In this document: piece by piece, positions 26,162 to 35,254 of the stretch
Position numbering within the stretch: position 1 is the stretch's first letter
Layout of the letters: the number at the start of each line of letters is the position of its first letter
DNA from: an uncultured Eubacteriales bacterium
GTDB lineage: Bacteria; Bacillota; Clostridia; Peptostreptococcales; Anaerovoracaceae
NCBI GenBank assembly: GCA_900542295.1
Contig: UQNJ01000002.1
Span: forward strand, 62,001 to 126,000
Length of the DNA stretch: 64,000 nt
Direction: 5' to 3'
The notes under the pieces: generated by a model
What the model was told of the DNA's origin: nothing
Databases searched by the model: none
Seen by the model: the letters and a program-made list of their open reading frames with translations, nothing else
Program-made: the position numbers and the translations under genes

Positions 26162-27122
26162 TATCCTCACCTCTTACGAAAACTTTATCTGCAACAAGTT
26201 TTTTGTATCTGTCGTTATAAAACGCTACTCCGAGAAAAATATTACCTCCCGATCGCCTTTTATAAACATTGTAGGCTTTTCTGTATTCGTGTCTTATTTC
26301 AATCTGAGGCGGTTGTTCTTTAAATTCAGCCTCTCTTTCAATCTCGCATGAACTTAACGGCAGATGACGTCCGTCTGCAAAGCTGCGTGCCGCCTTATTG
26401 TCCACGATTACTTTTCCGAAGTGTACGAGGGGATAATCCGCATCATACATAAGCTTTTCTGCTTCTTGTGAATCCATGGAACAAAGCTTATCAAGCTCCA
26501 GTGCATTTTCTATTCTGAAAATACCGCTTGCCCTTCTCTCAAGAGATGTCATAACCGCTCCGCATCCAAGAGCCATGCCGACATCCTGACATATGGTTCT
26601 TATATATGTTCCTTTGGAACATTCAACCTCAAAGTCGACTGTCTTTTTACTGCTGTCAAATTTAATTATATTAAGGCTTCTAATAAAAACCTTCCTTGTC
26701 TTTACATCTACCTGCTTGCCTTCCCTTGCATATTCATAAAGCCTGCGTCCGTCTACTCTTACTGCGCTGAACATGGGAGGTTTTTGCTCGATAAGCCCGC
26801 TAAAAGATGAAAAAGCCTCTTTTATGGCTTTTTCGTCTATACCGTCTGTACTTTTTTCTTCAATGACTTCTCCCCATATGTCCTGAGTGTCTGTTATTTT
26901 TCCGAGCAGCATGGTGCAGCGGTAGACCTTAAAATCAAGATCCAGATATTCTGTTATTCTTGTTGCCGTTCCCACACATACAGGCAGAACTCCCGTCGCC
27001 ATAGGATCAAGAGTACCTGTATGACCTACTCTCTTTACTCCAAGAACTTTTCTCACTCTGTAAACTACATCATGAGATGTCATTCCGGCAGGCTTGTTTA
27101 TATTTAAAATTCCGTTTTTCAT
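26148..27122 (-). CDS. truB: tRNA pseudouridine(55) synthase TruB
   Basis: 324 residues. Makes the T-loop pseudouridine 55 in tRNA. The catalytic Asp is D39 in RVGHTGTLDPMATGVLPV; NKPAGMTSHDVV (about 9-20), the KPPMFSAVRVDGRRLYEYAR segment (about 117) and GTYIRTICQDVG (about 171) also fit. Follows nrnA by 8 nt in the usual Firmicutes order rbfA-nrnA-truB-ribF. Confidence 0.96.
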   Translation of the reverse strand: MKNGILNINKPAGMTSHDVVYRVRKVLGVKRVGHTGTLDPMATGVLPVCVGTATRITEYLDLDFKVYRCTMLLGKITDTQDIWGEVIEEKSTDGIDEKAIKEAFSSFSGLIEQKPPMFSAVRVDGRRLYEYAREGKQVDVKTRKVFIRSLNIIKFDSSKKTVDFEVECSKGTYIRTICQDVGMALGCGAVMTSLERRASGIFRIENALELDKLCSMDSQEAEKLMYDADYPLVHFGKVIVDNKAARSFADGRHLPLSSCEIEREAEFKEQPPQIEIRHEYRKAYNVYKRRSGGNIFLGVAFYNDRYKKLVADKVFVRGEDIESI

Positions 27123-27130
27123 AATTCTGA

Positions 27131-28099
27131 CTAAAGCTTTTGTATTGCGGCAAGCATCTCTTTTTCTACTTTATCTGCCGCATTTTCAAGTGTTTCTCTT
27201 ATGGTACATCCCGCTGCTTTTAAGTGCCCTCCGCCGCCTAAAGCCGATGCGATTTGGGAAACATCGCCTTTTCGTTTGGCTCTGAGGCTCACTCTTATCA
27301 ATTCATGTTCATACTCTTTAAGGACTGCCGAATATTCAACTCCTGCTATAGAACGTAGTTCCTGAGCAAGTCCCTCACTCTCATCCATCAAGGCACCCGT
27401 CTTGTCGAGCATACTTTGACTCACTTTGACAATTGCACCTTTGCCTCCGCCTATTATCTTAAGAGTTTCCATGGCGGCGCTTTTGAGGCGAATTTTTTCA
27501 AGGCGCACATTTTCATATATTTCCACGCTCACCTTGTTGAAATCAGCTCCCCAGTCATAAAGCTCTGCTGTTATAAGATGGCTTTTTTTCTGAGTATTGG
27601 AATACTGAAAATCTCCTGTATCCGTAGTTATGGCTGCAAATAAAGCTTCGGCAGTCTCCTTATCAGGTTCAGCACCAAATTCTTTTAAAAGTTCAAATAT
27701 TATCTGACCTGTTGCTGCCTCCTGTGAGTCCACATAATTATAATCACAAAATAACCTTGTAGTCATATGATGATCTATACATATTGTAGTTTCCCCCAAT
27801 AAAAATTTTTCTGCTCTCTTGGGGAATCTGCTCACATCGCCGCAGTCTACGCAGATGCAGACATCCGGCCTCTGTATTTTGTCCATTTCCTTTGTCGAGT
27901 AACCTTTATCCAGAAAAACCAGATTTGCAGGGATTTCATCCTCTGTTAAAATCCATGCTTCTTTACCTCTGAGTCTGAGTGTTCTGCACAGAGCTGCACA
28001 TGAGCCTATCGAATCTCCATCAGGATTTACATGAGGAAAAAGCAATACGCTTTCTGCCTCATGTAAAACATTTGCAATTTCTCTTAAAGAATTGTTCAT
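27131..28099 (-). CDS. nrnA: DHH-family nanoRNase/pAp phosphatase
   Basis: 322 residues. Two-domain DHH/DHHA1 phosphoesterase that degrades 2-5-nt RNAs and dephosphorylates 3'-phosphoadenosine 5'-phosphate. Motifs: HVNPDGDSIGS (about 23-33), VDCGD (about 84), CIDHHMT (about 107) and the DHHA1 motif LGGGGHLKAAGC (about 285-296). It starts 4 nt after rbfA, the common neighbour. Confidence 0.93.
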   Translation of the reverse strand: MNNSLREIANVLHEAESVLLFPHVNPDGDSIGSCAALCRTLRLRGKEAWILTEDEIPANLVFLDKGYSTKEMDKIQRPDVCICVDCGDVSRFPKRAEKFLLGETTICIDHHMTTRLFCDYNYVDSQEAATGQIIFELLKEFGAEPDKETAEALFAAITTDTGDFQYSNTQKKSHLITAELYDWGADFNKVSVEIYENVRLEKIRLKSAAMETLKIIGGGKGAIVKVSQSMLDKTGALMDESEGLAQELRSIAGVEYSAVLKEYEHELIRVSLRAKRKGDVSQIASALGGGGHLKAAGCTIRETLENAADKVEKEMLAAIQKL

Positions 28100-28102
28100 A
28101 AC

Positions 28103-28519
28103 TTACTGTTCCGGACCTTCAAAGTCCTCTTCCTCATCTTTCTGATAGCTGTCAAAATCCATAGTTCCCAGTATCTTGTCTATGTGTTCTCCGTATTCCA
28201 TTGAATGATCCATTTTGAAAATCAATTGAGGAACTCTGCGCATACGGACTTGTCTGCCGATTTCCTTTTTCATCATACCGGAAGCACTTGCAAGTCCTGC
28301 CAGAATTTCCTTTTCTGCCTGTTCTTTTTTCTCCGCATCAGTGCTCATATTCAGAACAGACACATAACAGGTGGCATAACTGCCATCGGCTGTAACATCA
28401 ACCCCTGATATACTTATCATTGAGGAAAGTCTCGGGTCTTTTATCTGATGAATCAGCATACTGCTTATTATTCTGCGGATTTCTTCTCCGAGCCTTCCCT
28501 GTCTGTACCCTTTTCCCAT
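28103..28519 (-). CDS. rbfA: 30S ribosome-binding factor RbfA
   Basis: 138 residues. Binds the 16S rRNA helix 1 region during late 30S maturation and cold adaptation. The typical RQGRLGEEIRRIISSMLI start, the DPRLSSMISISGVDVTADGS strand and the VRMRRVPQLIFKMDHSMEYG end are present, with a short acidic tail. Located between infB and nrnA as in Bacillus and Clostridium. Confidence 0.95.
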   Translation of the reverse strand: MGKGYRQGRLGEEIRRIISSMLIHQIKDPRLSSMISISGVDVTADGSYATCYVSVLNMSTDAEKKEQAEKEILAGLASASGMMKKEIGRQVRMRRVPQLIFKMDHSMEYGEHIDKILGTMDFDSYQKDEEEDFEGPEQ

Positions 28520-28548
28520 AATTATCCTTTCCTCCGGTAAAGAAGAGG

Positions 28549-31236
28549 TTACTTTCTTTCAACCTCTACCATATGGAAGCATTCTATCACATCGCCGATT
28601 TTGATATCATTGTAGTTTTCTATACCGATACCACATTCATAACCCTGATTTACTTCTTTAGCATCATCTTTGAATCTTCTCAGAGATGATATCTTGCCCT
28701 CATGGATTACTATACCGTCTCTTACAAGACGAACTTCGGCATTTCTGATAACTTTTCCTTCCTGAACATAAGCGCCGGCAATAATTCCAACATTAGGAAC
28801 CTTGAATGTTTCTCTTACTTCAACTTTACCCAGAACTTCTTCTTTATATTCAGGGTCAAGCATACCCTTCATTGCATCCTCTACATCGTTAATAATATCA
28901 TATATTACTCTGTAAAGTCTTATCTGAATATTTTCTCTGTCTGCGAATGTCTGAACAGCAGTTGTAGGTCTAACGTTGAATCCTATGATTACAGAGCCTG
29001 TAGTTCCTGCCAGCATTACATCTGATTCAGTTACGGTTCCGACTCCCGTATGGATTATCTTTACTCTTACGTTTTCGTTATTGAGTTTTTCAAGAGAAGA
29101 AACAATTGCTCCTATTGAACCCTGTACATCTCCCTTGATTATCAGGTTAAGGTCTTTTACTTCTCCCTCCTGAATCTGGCTGAACAGCTGCTCCAATGTT
29201 GTGCTTGCATTTCTTGCAAGTATTTCTTCTCTGAGTTTTGCTTTTCTGTTCTCGGCGATTTCTCTTGCAATCTTGTCTTCTTTAACTGCATGGAATTCGT
29301 CACCTGCTTCCGGAACATCAGTCAATCCCAGTATTTCTACTGCGGTCGCAGGTCCTGCCTTGCGGATAGTGTCTCCTTTATAATTGGTCATGAGCCGGAT
29401 TCTTCCTGAGCAAGTTCCTGCAACTACACTCATTCCGCTCTTCAAAGTACCGTTTGTAACAAGAAGCGTTGCGACAGGTCCCTTATTCTTATCAAGTCTG
29501 GCTTCTATTACAGAACCCATGGCAAGACGATTAGGGTTTGCCTTGAGCTCAAGAACCTCTGCCTGCAACAGTATCATTTCCAAAAGGTTAATGATACCAT
29601 CTCCTGTCTTTGCAGAAACAGGAACAGAAATAACGTCTCCGCCCCAATCTTCTACAAGAATACCATGTTCTGTCAGATCCTGCTTTACTCTCTCAGGATT
29701 TGCTCCCGGTTTATCTATCTTGTTGATTGCAACTATTATAGGAACACCTGCCGCCTTGGCATGGCTTATTGATTCTATAGTCTGAGGTTTTACCGAGTCA
29801 TCGGCTGCAACAACAAGTACGGCTATATCCGTTATATGAGCTCCTCTTGCTCTCATTGCAGTAAATGCTTCATGTCCCGGAGTATCTAAAAATACTATCT
29901 TCTGACCGTTTATCGTAACCTCCGAAGCTCCGATATGCTGAGTTATTCCACCTGATTCGGAAGCTGTAACATTGGTCTTTCTGATTGCGTCAAGCAATGA
30001 GGTTTTACCATGGTCTACATGACCCATTACAGTTATAATCGGCGGTCTTGGCTTGAGGTCTTCTTCTTTGTCATCAAAGGACTCAATTCCCTCTTCCTCA
30101 ATCTTTTCTTCCACTTTGGTAACTGCAACGCTTATGCCCAGCTCATCGGCAAGAATCAAAACAGTGTCCTCGTCTATATTCTGGTTTATGTTTGCCATTA
30201 TACCAAGTTTCATAAGTGCCATTATAACCTGTGATGTGGAAACACCTGCCTGCTCACAGAAACCTGCTACGGTTATAGGGGTTGTGATTGCTATGGTTCC
30301 TGTAGGAAGTTCTTCTATAATTTCTTCTTCCTCTACAACTGCCGGCTTAGGCTTATTATGCTTCTTAGGTCTTGACTGCTTTTCCAGAGAACGCTCCTGA
30401 ATCTTCTGTTTGTTCTTCTTGCCGCCTCCGTCAAGCTTTGCAAATTTGTTTCTTTCTTTATCCTGATGCTGCATTTTTTCAGCACGCTTCTGTGTACCCT
30501 TACCATTAAGCTCGCTTCCTGCCGAAGGTCTTGAATCCTCACGTCTCTGCGTACGGGCAGGTCTGTCTGAATCTCTTCTCTGCGGTCTTTGATCTTCTCG
30601 TCTCTGACCGTAACCTCCTTGAAATTTCTGAGTTTTTTCTCCCTTAGCGCCTCTGTCGCTTCTTTGACCTCTTTCACCTCTGTTTGCCTGCGGCTGATTT
30701 CTGTCATTTCGTCTTCCTTGAGCTTTATCCTGATGTCTCTTATCATTTTTGTCAGCTCTTTCAGGCTTATCAGTTCTGTCATGCTTTGTCCTGGACTGCT
30801 CACTGCTTCCCGGTGAAGGCTTATAAGCCGAACTTTCTGTTTTTTCTGTTTTTACAGTATCGTTTTTGACTGTTTCGGTCAAAGCTGTATCTGACTTAGG
30901 CATATCCGTCTTGGTTTCTTTCACTGTCTCCGCTGCGGCCTCATTGTCAGCCTTATTGTTCCTTTCCGATACTTCTTTAGGAACGACAGGCTTTCCCATA
31001 GGCATCCTGCCTCTCGTTTCAAGTTCTTTATTTGCAACAGGTTTTCCCATAGGCGGTCTGTGGGCAGTCTTTTCCTGTGCCGCTACCTGCTGAGGTTTTG
31101 CCTGTTTTGTCTGAGTTCTAACCTGTGGCTTAACTGCCGCCTTGACAGTTACTCTCGGTTGTTCTTCCTGCTGGCCGTCAGTCTTCTTGGGCGTCGCCCT
31201 TACAATTTTTGTTTCTTTCTTGCTCTCTGTTGCCAT
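28549..31236 (-). CDS. infB: Translation initiation factor IF-2
   Basis: 895 residues. GTPase that places fMet-tRNA in the ribosomal P site. The first ~310 residues are a long, low-complexity, Arg/Lys/Gln/Asp-rich N-terminal domain, which varies freely between species. A short IF2_N helix bundle (AGVSTSQVIMALMKLG, about 328) precedes the G domain with GHVDHGKTSLLD (about 405), DTPGHEAF and NKIDKPGANP. Domains II-IV follow with KDLNLIIKGDVQGSIGA. AGGAGGTG lies 6 nt before the ATG. Confidence 0.97.
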   Translation of the reverse strand: MATESKKETKIVRATPKKTDGQQEEQPRVTVKAAVKPQVRTQTKQAKPQQVAAQEKTAHRPPMGKPVANKELETRGRMPMGKPVVPKEVSERNNKADNEAAAETVKETKTDMPKSDTALTETVKNDTVKTEKTESSAYKPSPGSSEQSRTKHDRTDKPERADKNDKRHQDKAQGRRNDRNQPQANRGERGQRSDRGAKGEKTQKFQGGYGQRREDQRPQRRDSDRPARTQRREDSRPSAGSELNGKGTQKRAEKMQHQDKERNKFAKLDGGGKKNKQKIQERSLEKQSRPKKHNKPKPAVVEEEEIIEELPTGTIAITTPITVAGFCEQAGVSTSQVIMALMKLGIMANINQNIDEDTVLILADELGISVAVTKVEEKIEEEGIESFDDKEEDLKPRPPIITVMGHVDHGKTSLLDAIRKTNVTASESGGITQHIGASEVTINGQKIVFLDTPGHEAFTAMRARGAHITDIAVLVVAADDSVKPQTIESISHAKAAGVPIIVAINKIDKPGANPERVKQDLTEHGILVEDWGGDVISVPVSAKTGDGIINLLEMILLQAEVLELKANPNRLAMGSVIEARLDKNKGPVATLLVTNGTLKSGMSVVAGTCSGRIRLMTNYKGDTIRKAGPATAVEILGLTDVPEAGDEFHAVKEDKIAREIAENRKAKLREEILARNASTTLEQLFSQIQEGEVKDLNLIIKGDVQGSIGAIVSSLEKLNNENVRVKIIHTGVGTVTESDVMLAGTTGSVIIGFNVRPTTAVQTFADRENIQIRLYRVIYDIINDVEDAMKGMLDPEYKEEVLGKVEVRETFKVPNVGIIAGAYVQEGKVIRNAEVRLVRDGIVIHEGKISSLRRFKDDAKEVNQGYECGIGIENYNDIKIGDVIECFHMVEVERK

Positions 31237-31250
31237 TAGAACACCTCCTT

Positions 31251-31562
31251 CTAAGATTTTTTATGATCAATCTCTTCTAAAATCACTTTTGTTATATTTT
31301 CATCTGTTATTCCGAAGATTCCGCTGTCTGTCCTGCCTGTTATATGTGAAAGACTTTCCTTGTTGCCGTATACTCTATATGGAATATTCCGGCTTTTCGC
31401 CAGCTTAATCATCTTTTGGGCAGAATTTTCAGAAAGATCCTCTGCCATTATAATAAGCTTGATTTTCCCTTTGCCTGCCATAAATATGCATGTGTTGTAT
31501 CCGTTTACAATCAGCCTTCCTCTTGCTGCAAGACCTAAATAATTAAAAACTTTATCTTTCAT
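31251..31562 (-). CDS. ylxQ: L7Ae-family ribosomal protein (YlxQ)
   Basis: 103 residues. Small L7Ae/L30e/Gadd45 fold, likely binding kink-turn RNA: NYLGLAARGRLIVNG (about 6-20), KLIIMAEDLSENS and the IPYRVYGNKESLSHITGR strand-loop typical for the family. Its exact target is unknown. Starts inside the end of rnpM (11-bp overlap) and lies 14 nt before infB, the standard Firmicutes position. Confidence 0.9.
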   Translation of the reverse strand: MKDKVFNYLGLAARGRLIVNGYNTCIFMAGKGKIKLIIMAEDLSENSAQKMIKLAKSRNIPYRVYGNKESLSHITGRTDSGIFGITDENITKVILEEIDHKKS

Positions 31563-31836
31563 TCATTTCGCTTAATTCTTTTACTTGCCTTAAAAGCTCC
31601 GCTTTATTCTCATCGCTTACGGCTACATTTAAATTTCGTTCAAATGACTTTCTTTTAAAAGCCTTTTCCAGACACTTGATGTTGTCTGCACATACATATG
31701 TGCCTCTGCCGTTTGCTTTTCCTTTCGGGTCTGCCTTTAAGCTTCCGTCACAATTTACTATTCGTATAAGGCAATGCTTCTCTTTTGATTCCATACATCC
31801 TATGCATCTTCTCATAGGGACTTTGCGTTCTTTCAA
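31552..31836 (-). CDS. rnpM: RNase P modulator RnpM (YlxR)
   Basis: 94 residues starting with TTG at 31836; CGGAGGCG lies 7-8 nt upstream and no ATG is placed better. The YlxR fold is marked by VPMRRCIGC (about 6-14), LIRIVNCDG, DPKGKANGRGTYVC (about 36-49) and a KAFKRKSFERNL helix. In Bacillus the protein binds RNase P RNA and damps tRNA processing. Sits between nusA and ylxQ. Confidence 0.92.
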   Translation of the reverse strand: MKERKVPMRRCIGCMESKEKHCLIRIVNCDGSLKADPKGKANGRGTYVCADNIKCLEKAFKRKSFERNLNVAVSDENKAELLRQVKELSEMNER

Positions 31837-31854
31837 GTCAATCGCCTCCGTGAT

Positions 31855-33009
31855 CTATTCTTCCGATTCTGATTCTGCCGAAGCCTCCGGCTGAACTTCC
31901 TCCGTGCTTATGAAGTCGTCATCCAGCTCTACGATTTCATAATCTTCTGTTCCGTCTTTTTCAGGCTGCATTGCTTCATACTGAGTGTGGCTTTTTATAT
32001 CTATCTTCCACCCGCTGACTCTGGCTGCAAGTCTTACATTCTGTCCTTCTTTACCTATTGCCAGAGAAAGCTGATAATCAGGAACCACTGCTACGGCAGA
32101 CTTTTCACTTTCATCCGAAACTATTACTGTTTCCACCTTTGCCGGGCTTAAAACATTTGCTATCAGCTCCTTTGGATTTTCACTCCATGTTATTATGTCG
32201 ATCTTTTCTCCATGAAGTTCATCTACTATTGCCTGAACTCTCATACCCCTTGTTCCGACGCATGCTCCCACCGGATCAACATCTTCATATTGAGTATATA
32301 CTGCCATCTTCGTTCTTGAGCCGGCTTCTCTTGCGATTCCCTTTATTTCTACTGTTCCGTCTTCTATTTCAGGTACCTCCAGCTCAAACAATCTCTTTAC
32401 CAGTCCCGGATGAGATCTCGAAAGAAATACCTGAGGTCCTTTGGTAGTCTTTTTGACATCCATTATATATACTTTAAGTCTGTCGTTTACCTTATATTTT
32501 TCTCCCGGAACCTGTTCGTTTGCTGAAAGAATTCCTTCCGTTCTTCCAAGATTTATAAACATAGTCTCGTTGCTTATTCTCTGAACCGTTCCCGTCACTA
32601 TTTCACCTTGTCTTGTAACATAATCATCGAATATCATTCCTCTCTCGGCTTCTCTTATCCTCTGCACTACAACTTGTTTTGCTGTCTGTGCCGCTATCCT
32701 TCCGAAGTCTCTTGGCGTAACCTGATACTCTACTATATCACCTGCCTGATATCTGTAGTCTATCTCTCTTGCTTCCTCTACGGAAATCTGAGTCAGATCA
32801 TCTTCTACCTCTTCAACTACATCCATTCTCATAAGAACGGCAATATCCCCGTTTTCTCTGTCTATATCAACTCTGACATTCTGTGATGTTCCGTAATTTT
32901 TTTTATAGGCAGATACCAGTGCCGATTCTATGGCTTCTATCAGAACATCCTTTGAAATCTGACGTTCCTTTTCCAAATCTTCTATTGCCTGAATAAATTC
33001 CTTGTTCAT
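31855..33009 (-). CDS. nusA: Transcription termination/antitermination factor NusA
   Basis: 384 residues. RNA polymerase-binding N-terminal domain (1-130), S1 domain (about 135-200, GEIVTGTVQRISNETMFINLG) and two KH domains (about 205-345, with VGTRGMRVQAIVDELHGEKI and SLAIGKEGQNVRLAARVSG). A short acidic tail follows, without the extra C-terminal repeats of Proteobacteria. AAAGGAGG precedes the ATG. It promotes pausing and intrinsic termination, and in Bacillus subtilis it controls its own operon. Confidence 0.96.
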   Translation of the reverse strand: MNKEFIQAIEDLEKERQISKDVLIEAIESALVSAYKKNYGTSQNVRVDIDRENGDIAVLMRMDVVEEVEDDLTQISVEEAREIDYRYQAGDIVEYQVTPRDFGRIAAQTAKQVVVQRIREAERGMIFDDYVTRQGEIVTGTVQRISNETMFINLGRTEGILSANEQVPGEKYKVNDRLKVYIMDVKKTTKGPQVFLSRSHPGLVKRLFELEVPEIEDGTVEIKGIAREAGSRTKMAVYTQYEDVDPVGACVGTRGMRVQAIVDELHGEKIDIITWSENPKELIANVLSPAKVETVIVSDESEKSAVAVVPDYQLSLAIGKEGQNVRLAARVSGWKIDIKSHTQYEAMQPEKDGTEDYEIVELDDDFISTEEVQPEASAESESEE

Positions 33010-33030
33010 CTTATCCTTCTTTTACCTCCT

Positions 33031-33504
33031 TTAGAAAACTACAGCAAGGCGGGTTTTAGCCACCTGCTCCGCAGGGAATTTTAATTGGTCATCTTTTTCA
33101 TCTGTTATTACAATGTTTCCGTCTATGAGTCCAACAAGTATTCCTGAAAAATTCTTTTTACCGTCTGCTGCCTTATAAAGACTCACATCCACCTGATGTC
33201 CGGCAAATCTGGCAAAGTCCTTTTCTTTATAGAGTATTCTGTCCATGCCGGGTGAAGACACCTCAAGATAATAGTTCTGGCTGATTGGATCTTCCTCGTC
33301 TAACCTCTTGCTCAGAAAGCGGCTGACCTTTTCACAGTCATCGGTAGAAACATATCCGTCTTCACTTTCTCTATCTATATATACTCTCAAAAACCAGTCT
33401 TTTCCTTCTTTTATAAATTCACTGTGATACAGTTCAAGATTATTTTCTGCAAGAAAATCCGACAGCATCTCTTCTGTCAGCTCTGTAATTTTTTTCTTTG
33501 CCAT
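33031..33504 (-). CDS. rimP: Ribosome maturation factor RimP
   Basis: 157 residues; AAGGAGAAAA stands 3-4 nt before the ATG. N-terminal alpha/beta domain with LRVYIDRE and the CEKVSRFLSKRLDEEDPI helix, then YLEVSSPGMDRILYKEKDFARFAG (about 80-103) and a C-terminal SH3-like barrel. Needed for 30S maturation. First gene of the operon running to ribF. Confidence 0.95.
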   Translation of the reverse strand: MAKKKITELTEEMLSDFLAENNLELYHSEFIKEGKDWFLRVYIDRESEDGYVSTDDCEKVSRFLSKRLDEEDPISQNYYLEVSSPGMDRILYKEKDFARFAGHQVDVSLYKAADGKKNFSGILVGLIDGNIVITDEKDDQLKFPAEQVAKTRLAVVF

Positions 33505-33524
33505 TTTTTCTCCTTATCAAACTG

Positions 33525-33549
33525 AAAGAGTGGGTTTTGCCCACTCTTT
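33525..33549 (-). terminator. Attenuator-like hairpin in the rimP leader
   Basis: AAAGAGTGGG, 5-nt loop, CCCACTCTTT: perfect 10-bp stem between the rimP promoter and its ribosome-binding site. On the minus strand the T-run is short (CTTTCAGTTTG), consistent with a factor-assisted terminator. Confidence 0.65.
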
Positions 33550-33581
33550 TGTCATACCGTTTAGAAATTCAATCTTTATAT

Positions 33582-33610
33582 AGATTACCACACTTTCGTC
33601 TGCAATGCAA
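33582..33610 (-). promoter_or_regulatory. Promoter of the rimP-nusA-infB operon
   Basis: Minus strand TTGCAT (33610-33605), 17-nt spacer, TAATCT (33587-33582), with a TGG extension before the -10. Start about 75 nt before the rimP ATG. Confidence 0.75.
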
Positions 33611-33687
33611 GTGTAATTATTGAAAAATCAAGGAATACTTAAGAAAGGTCAAATTAAAACCAGCTAAAACTCTGCTAAAATATTAGC

Positions 33688-33716
33688 TTGCTCTTTATTA
33701 AAATTCATAGTAAAAT
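33688..33716 (+). promoter_or_regulatory. Candidate promoter of the alanine/glycine symporter
   Basis: TTGCTC (33688-33693), 17-nt spacer, TAAAAT (33711-33716). Moderate match; AT-rich surroundings make other placements possible. Confidence 0.45.
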
Positions 33717-33752
33717 AATTGTTAAGAATAAAATAGTAAGGAGAAATTGTTA

Positions 33753-35171
33753 ATGGAATTTATTTCAGGTATCATCAGCAGCATCAGCGGTTATATGTAC
33801 GGTTATATACTTATTGCACTGTTAATAGCTGCAGGACTTTATTTTTCTTTTAGGACAAAATTTGTCCAGATACGCTTGTTCGGCGAATCCATAAGAGTGA
33901 TAAAGGAGCCGAAAAAAGACAGAGATTCAATATCATCATTTCAGGCTCTCATGGTTTCCACTGCCTCAAGAGTAGGTACAGGAAACATAGTAGGCGTTAC
34001 CGGAGCTATCATTGCCGGAGGTCCCGGAGCAGTATTCTGGATGTGGCTGATTGCCCTCTTGGGCGGAGCTTCCGCATTTGTAGAATCCACTCTTGCGCAG
34101 ATATATAAGAAAAGAGGAGCAGACGGTTCATACGGCGGTCCTGCATACTATATCAAACAGGCGCTAAAAGCCCCGGCTCTGGGCGGAGTTTTCGCAGTAA
34201 TGCTGATACTTACTTACATGGGCGGCTTCAATGCATTGGCCTCCTTCAATCTGACAGACTTCGTTAAGGCTTATATACCTTCAGACAACGCTTCTGTTAT
34301 TATAGGCGCAATCGTTGCCATTCTTGCAGGTATCGTAATCTTCGGAGGAGGAAAGCGTATATCAAAAGCAACTCAGGTAATGGTTCCTATCATGGCTCTT
34401 GCATACATAGCAGTTGCACTTATAGTAATGCTTTTGAATATAGGTTCTCTGCCTTCCGTAATAGGCTCAATATTCTCGGAAGCATTCAACTTCACTTCCG
34501 TTGCCGGCGGTATCTTCGGAGCTACCATAATGAACGGTATCAAGAGAGGTCTTTACTCCAATGAAGCAGGTATAGGTTCTGCGCCTAATGCTGCTGCTGC
34601 TGCGGATGTTTCCCATCCTGTAAAACAGGGGCTGGTACAGATGCTCTCTGTATTTATCGACACTCTTGTCATATGCTCTGCTACAGCATTCATGATTCTG
34701 TGCAGCGGTGTTGACCCGTCAGGCTTCATAGATGAAGCAGGAAACACCATGAACGGAGCATATATTCAGGCTTCCCTCGACGCAAACTTCGGTGCTTTCG
34801 GAGGTTACTTCATCACCGCAGCTCTCGCACTGTTTGCGTTTACGACTCTTGTCGGAAACTACTTCTATGCTGAAATGAACATCTCATACATATATAAAGA
34901 TGCCATTCAAAACAAAGCTTTCATGACTGTATACAGATTGATTGCTGTCATTGTAATCTTCTTAGGTGCTCAGTTCAGTGCAGGTCTTGCATGGGATACA
35001 GCTGATGTTCTTATGGGCTTCATGGCTCTTATCAATGTACCTGTCTGCATAATATTAGGTAATACTGCATTCAAGGCTCTTAAAGACTATACCGATAAGA
35101 GAAAAGCCGGCAAGCCTATCGAATTCAAGGCTGCCGATATAGGTATTGAAAATACCGATTACTGGAACTAA
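33753..35171 (+). CDS. Sodium:alanine/glycine symporter, AGCS family
   Basis: 472 residues from the ATG at 33753; AAGGAG lies 8-9 nt before it, and the in-frame TTG at 33747 is closer than usual. About eleven membrane segments. The family signatures are ASRVGTGNIVGVTGAIIAGG (about 70-90) and NGIKRGLYSNEAGIGSAPNA (about 255-275). It imports alanine or glycine with sodium. It is a plus-strand single gene, divergent from rimP and closed by a bidirectional terminator. Confidence 0.94.
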   Translation: MEFISGIISSISGYMYGYILIALLIAAGLYFSFRTKFVQIRLFGESIRVIKEPKKDRDSISSFQALMVSTASRVGTGNIVGVTGAIIAGGPGAVFWMWLIALLGGASAFVESTLAQIYKKRGADGSYGGPAYYIKQALKAPALGGVFAVMLILTYMGGFNALASFNLTDFVKAYIPSDNASVIIGAIVAILAGIVIFGGGKRISKATQVMVPIMALAYIAVALIVMLLNIGSLPSVIGSIFSEAFNFTSVAGGIFGATIMNGIKRGLYSNEAGIGSAPNAAAAADVSHPVKQGLVQMLSVFIDTLVICSATAFMILCSGVDPSGFIDEAGNTMNGAYIQASLDANFGAFGGYFITAALALFAFTTLVGNYFYAEMNISYIYKDAIQNKAFMTVYRLIAVIVIFLGAQFSAGLAWDTADVLMGFMALINVPVCIILGNTAFKALKDYTDKRKAGKPIEFKAADIGIENTDYWN

Positions 35172-35202
35172 ACCTTATATTTATAACTTAAACACAACAA
35201 AA

Positions 35203-35249
35203 GAGGCAGGCTTTGAATAAATAAATTTCCCCTATTCAAAGTCTGCCTC
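35203..35249. terminator. Bidirectional terminator between convergent genes
   Basis: GAGGCAGGCTTTGAATA and TATTCAAAGTCTGCCTC form a 17-pair stem with one G-U, 13-nt loop, A/T-rich on both flanks. It serves the symporter (plus) and the phosphoesterase (minus). Confidence 0.85.
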
Positions 35250-35254
35250 ATATT

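Noticed and set aside
30333..30803. Alternative minus-strand frame inside infB
   Set aside because: Lies in the repetitive Arg/Gln-rich N-terminal part of IF-2, which leaves other frames open by composition; no start signals.
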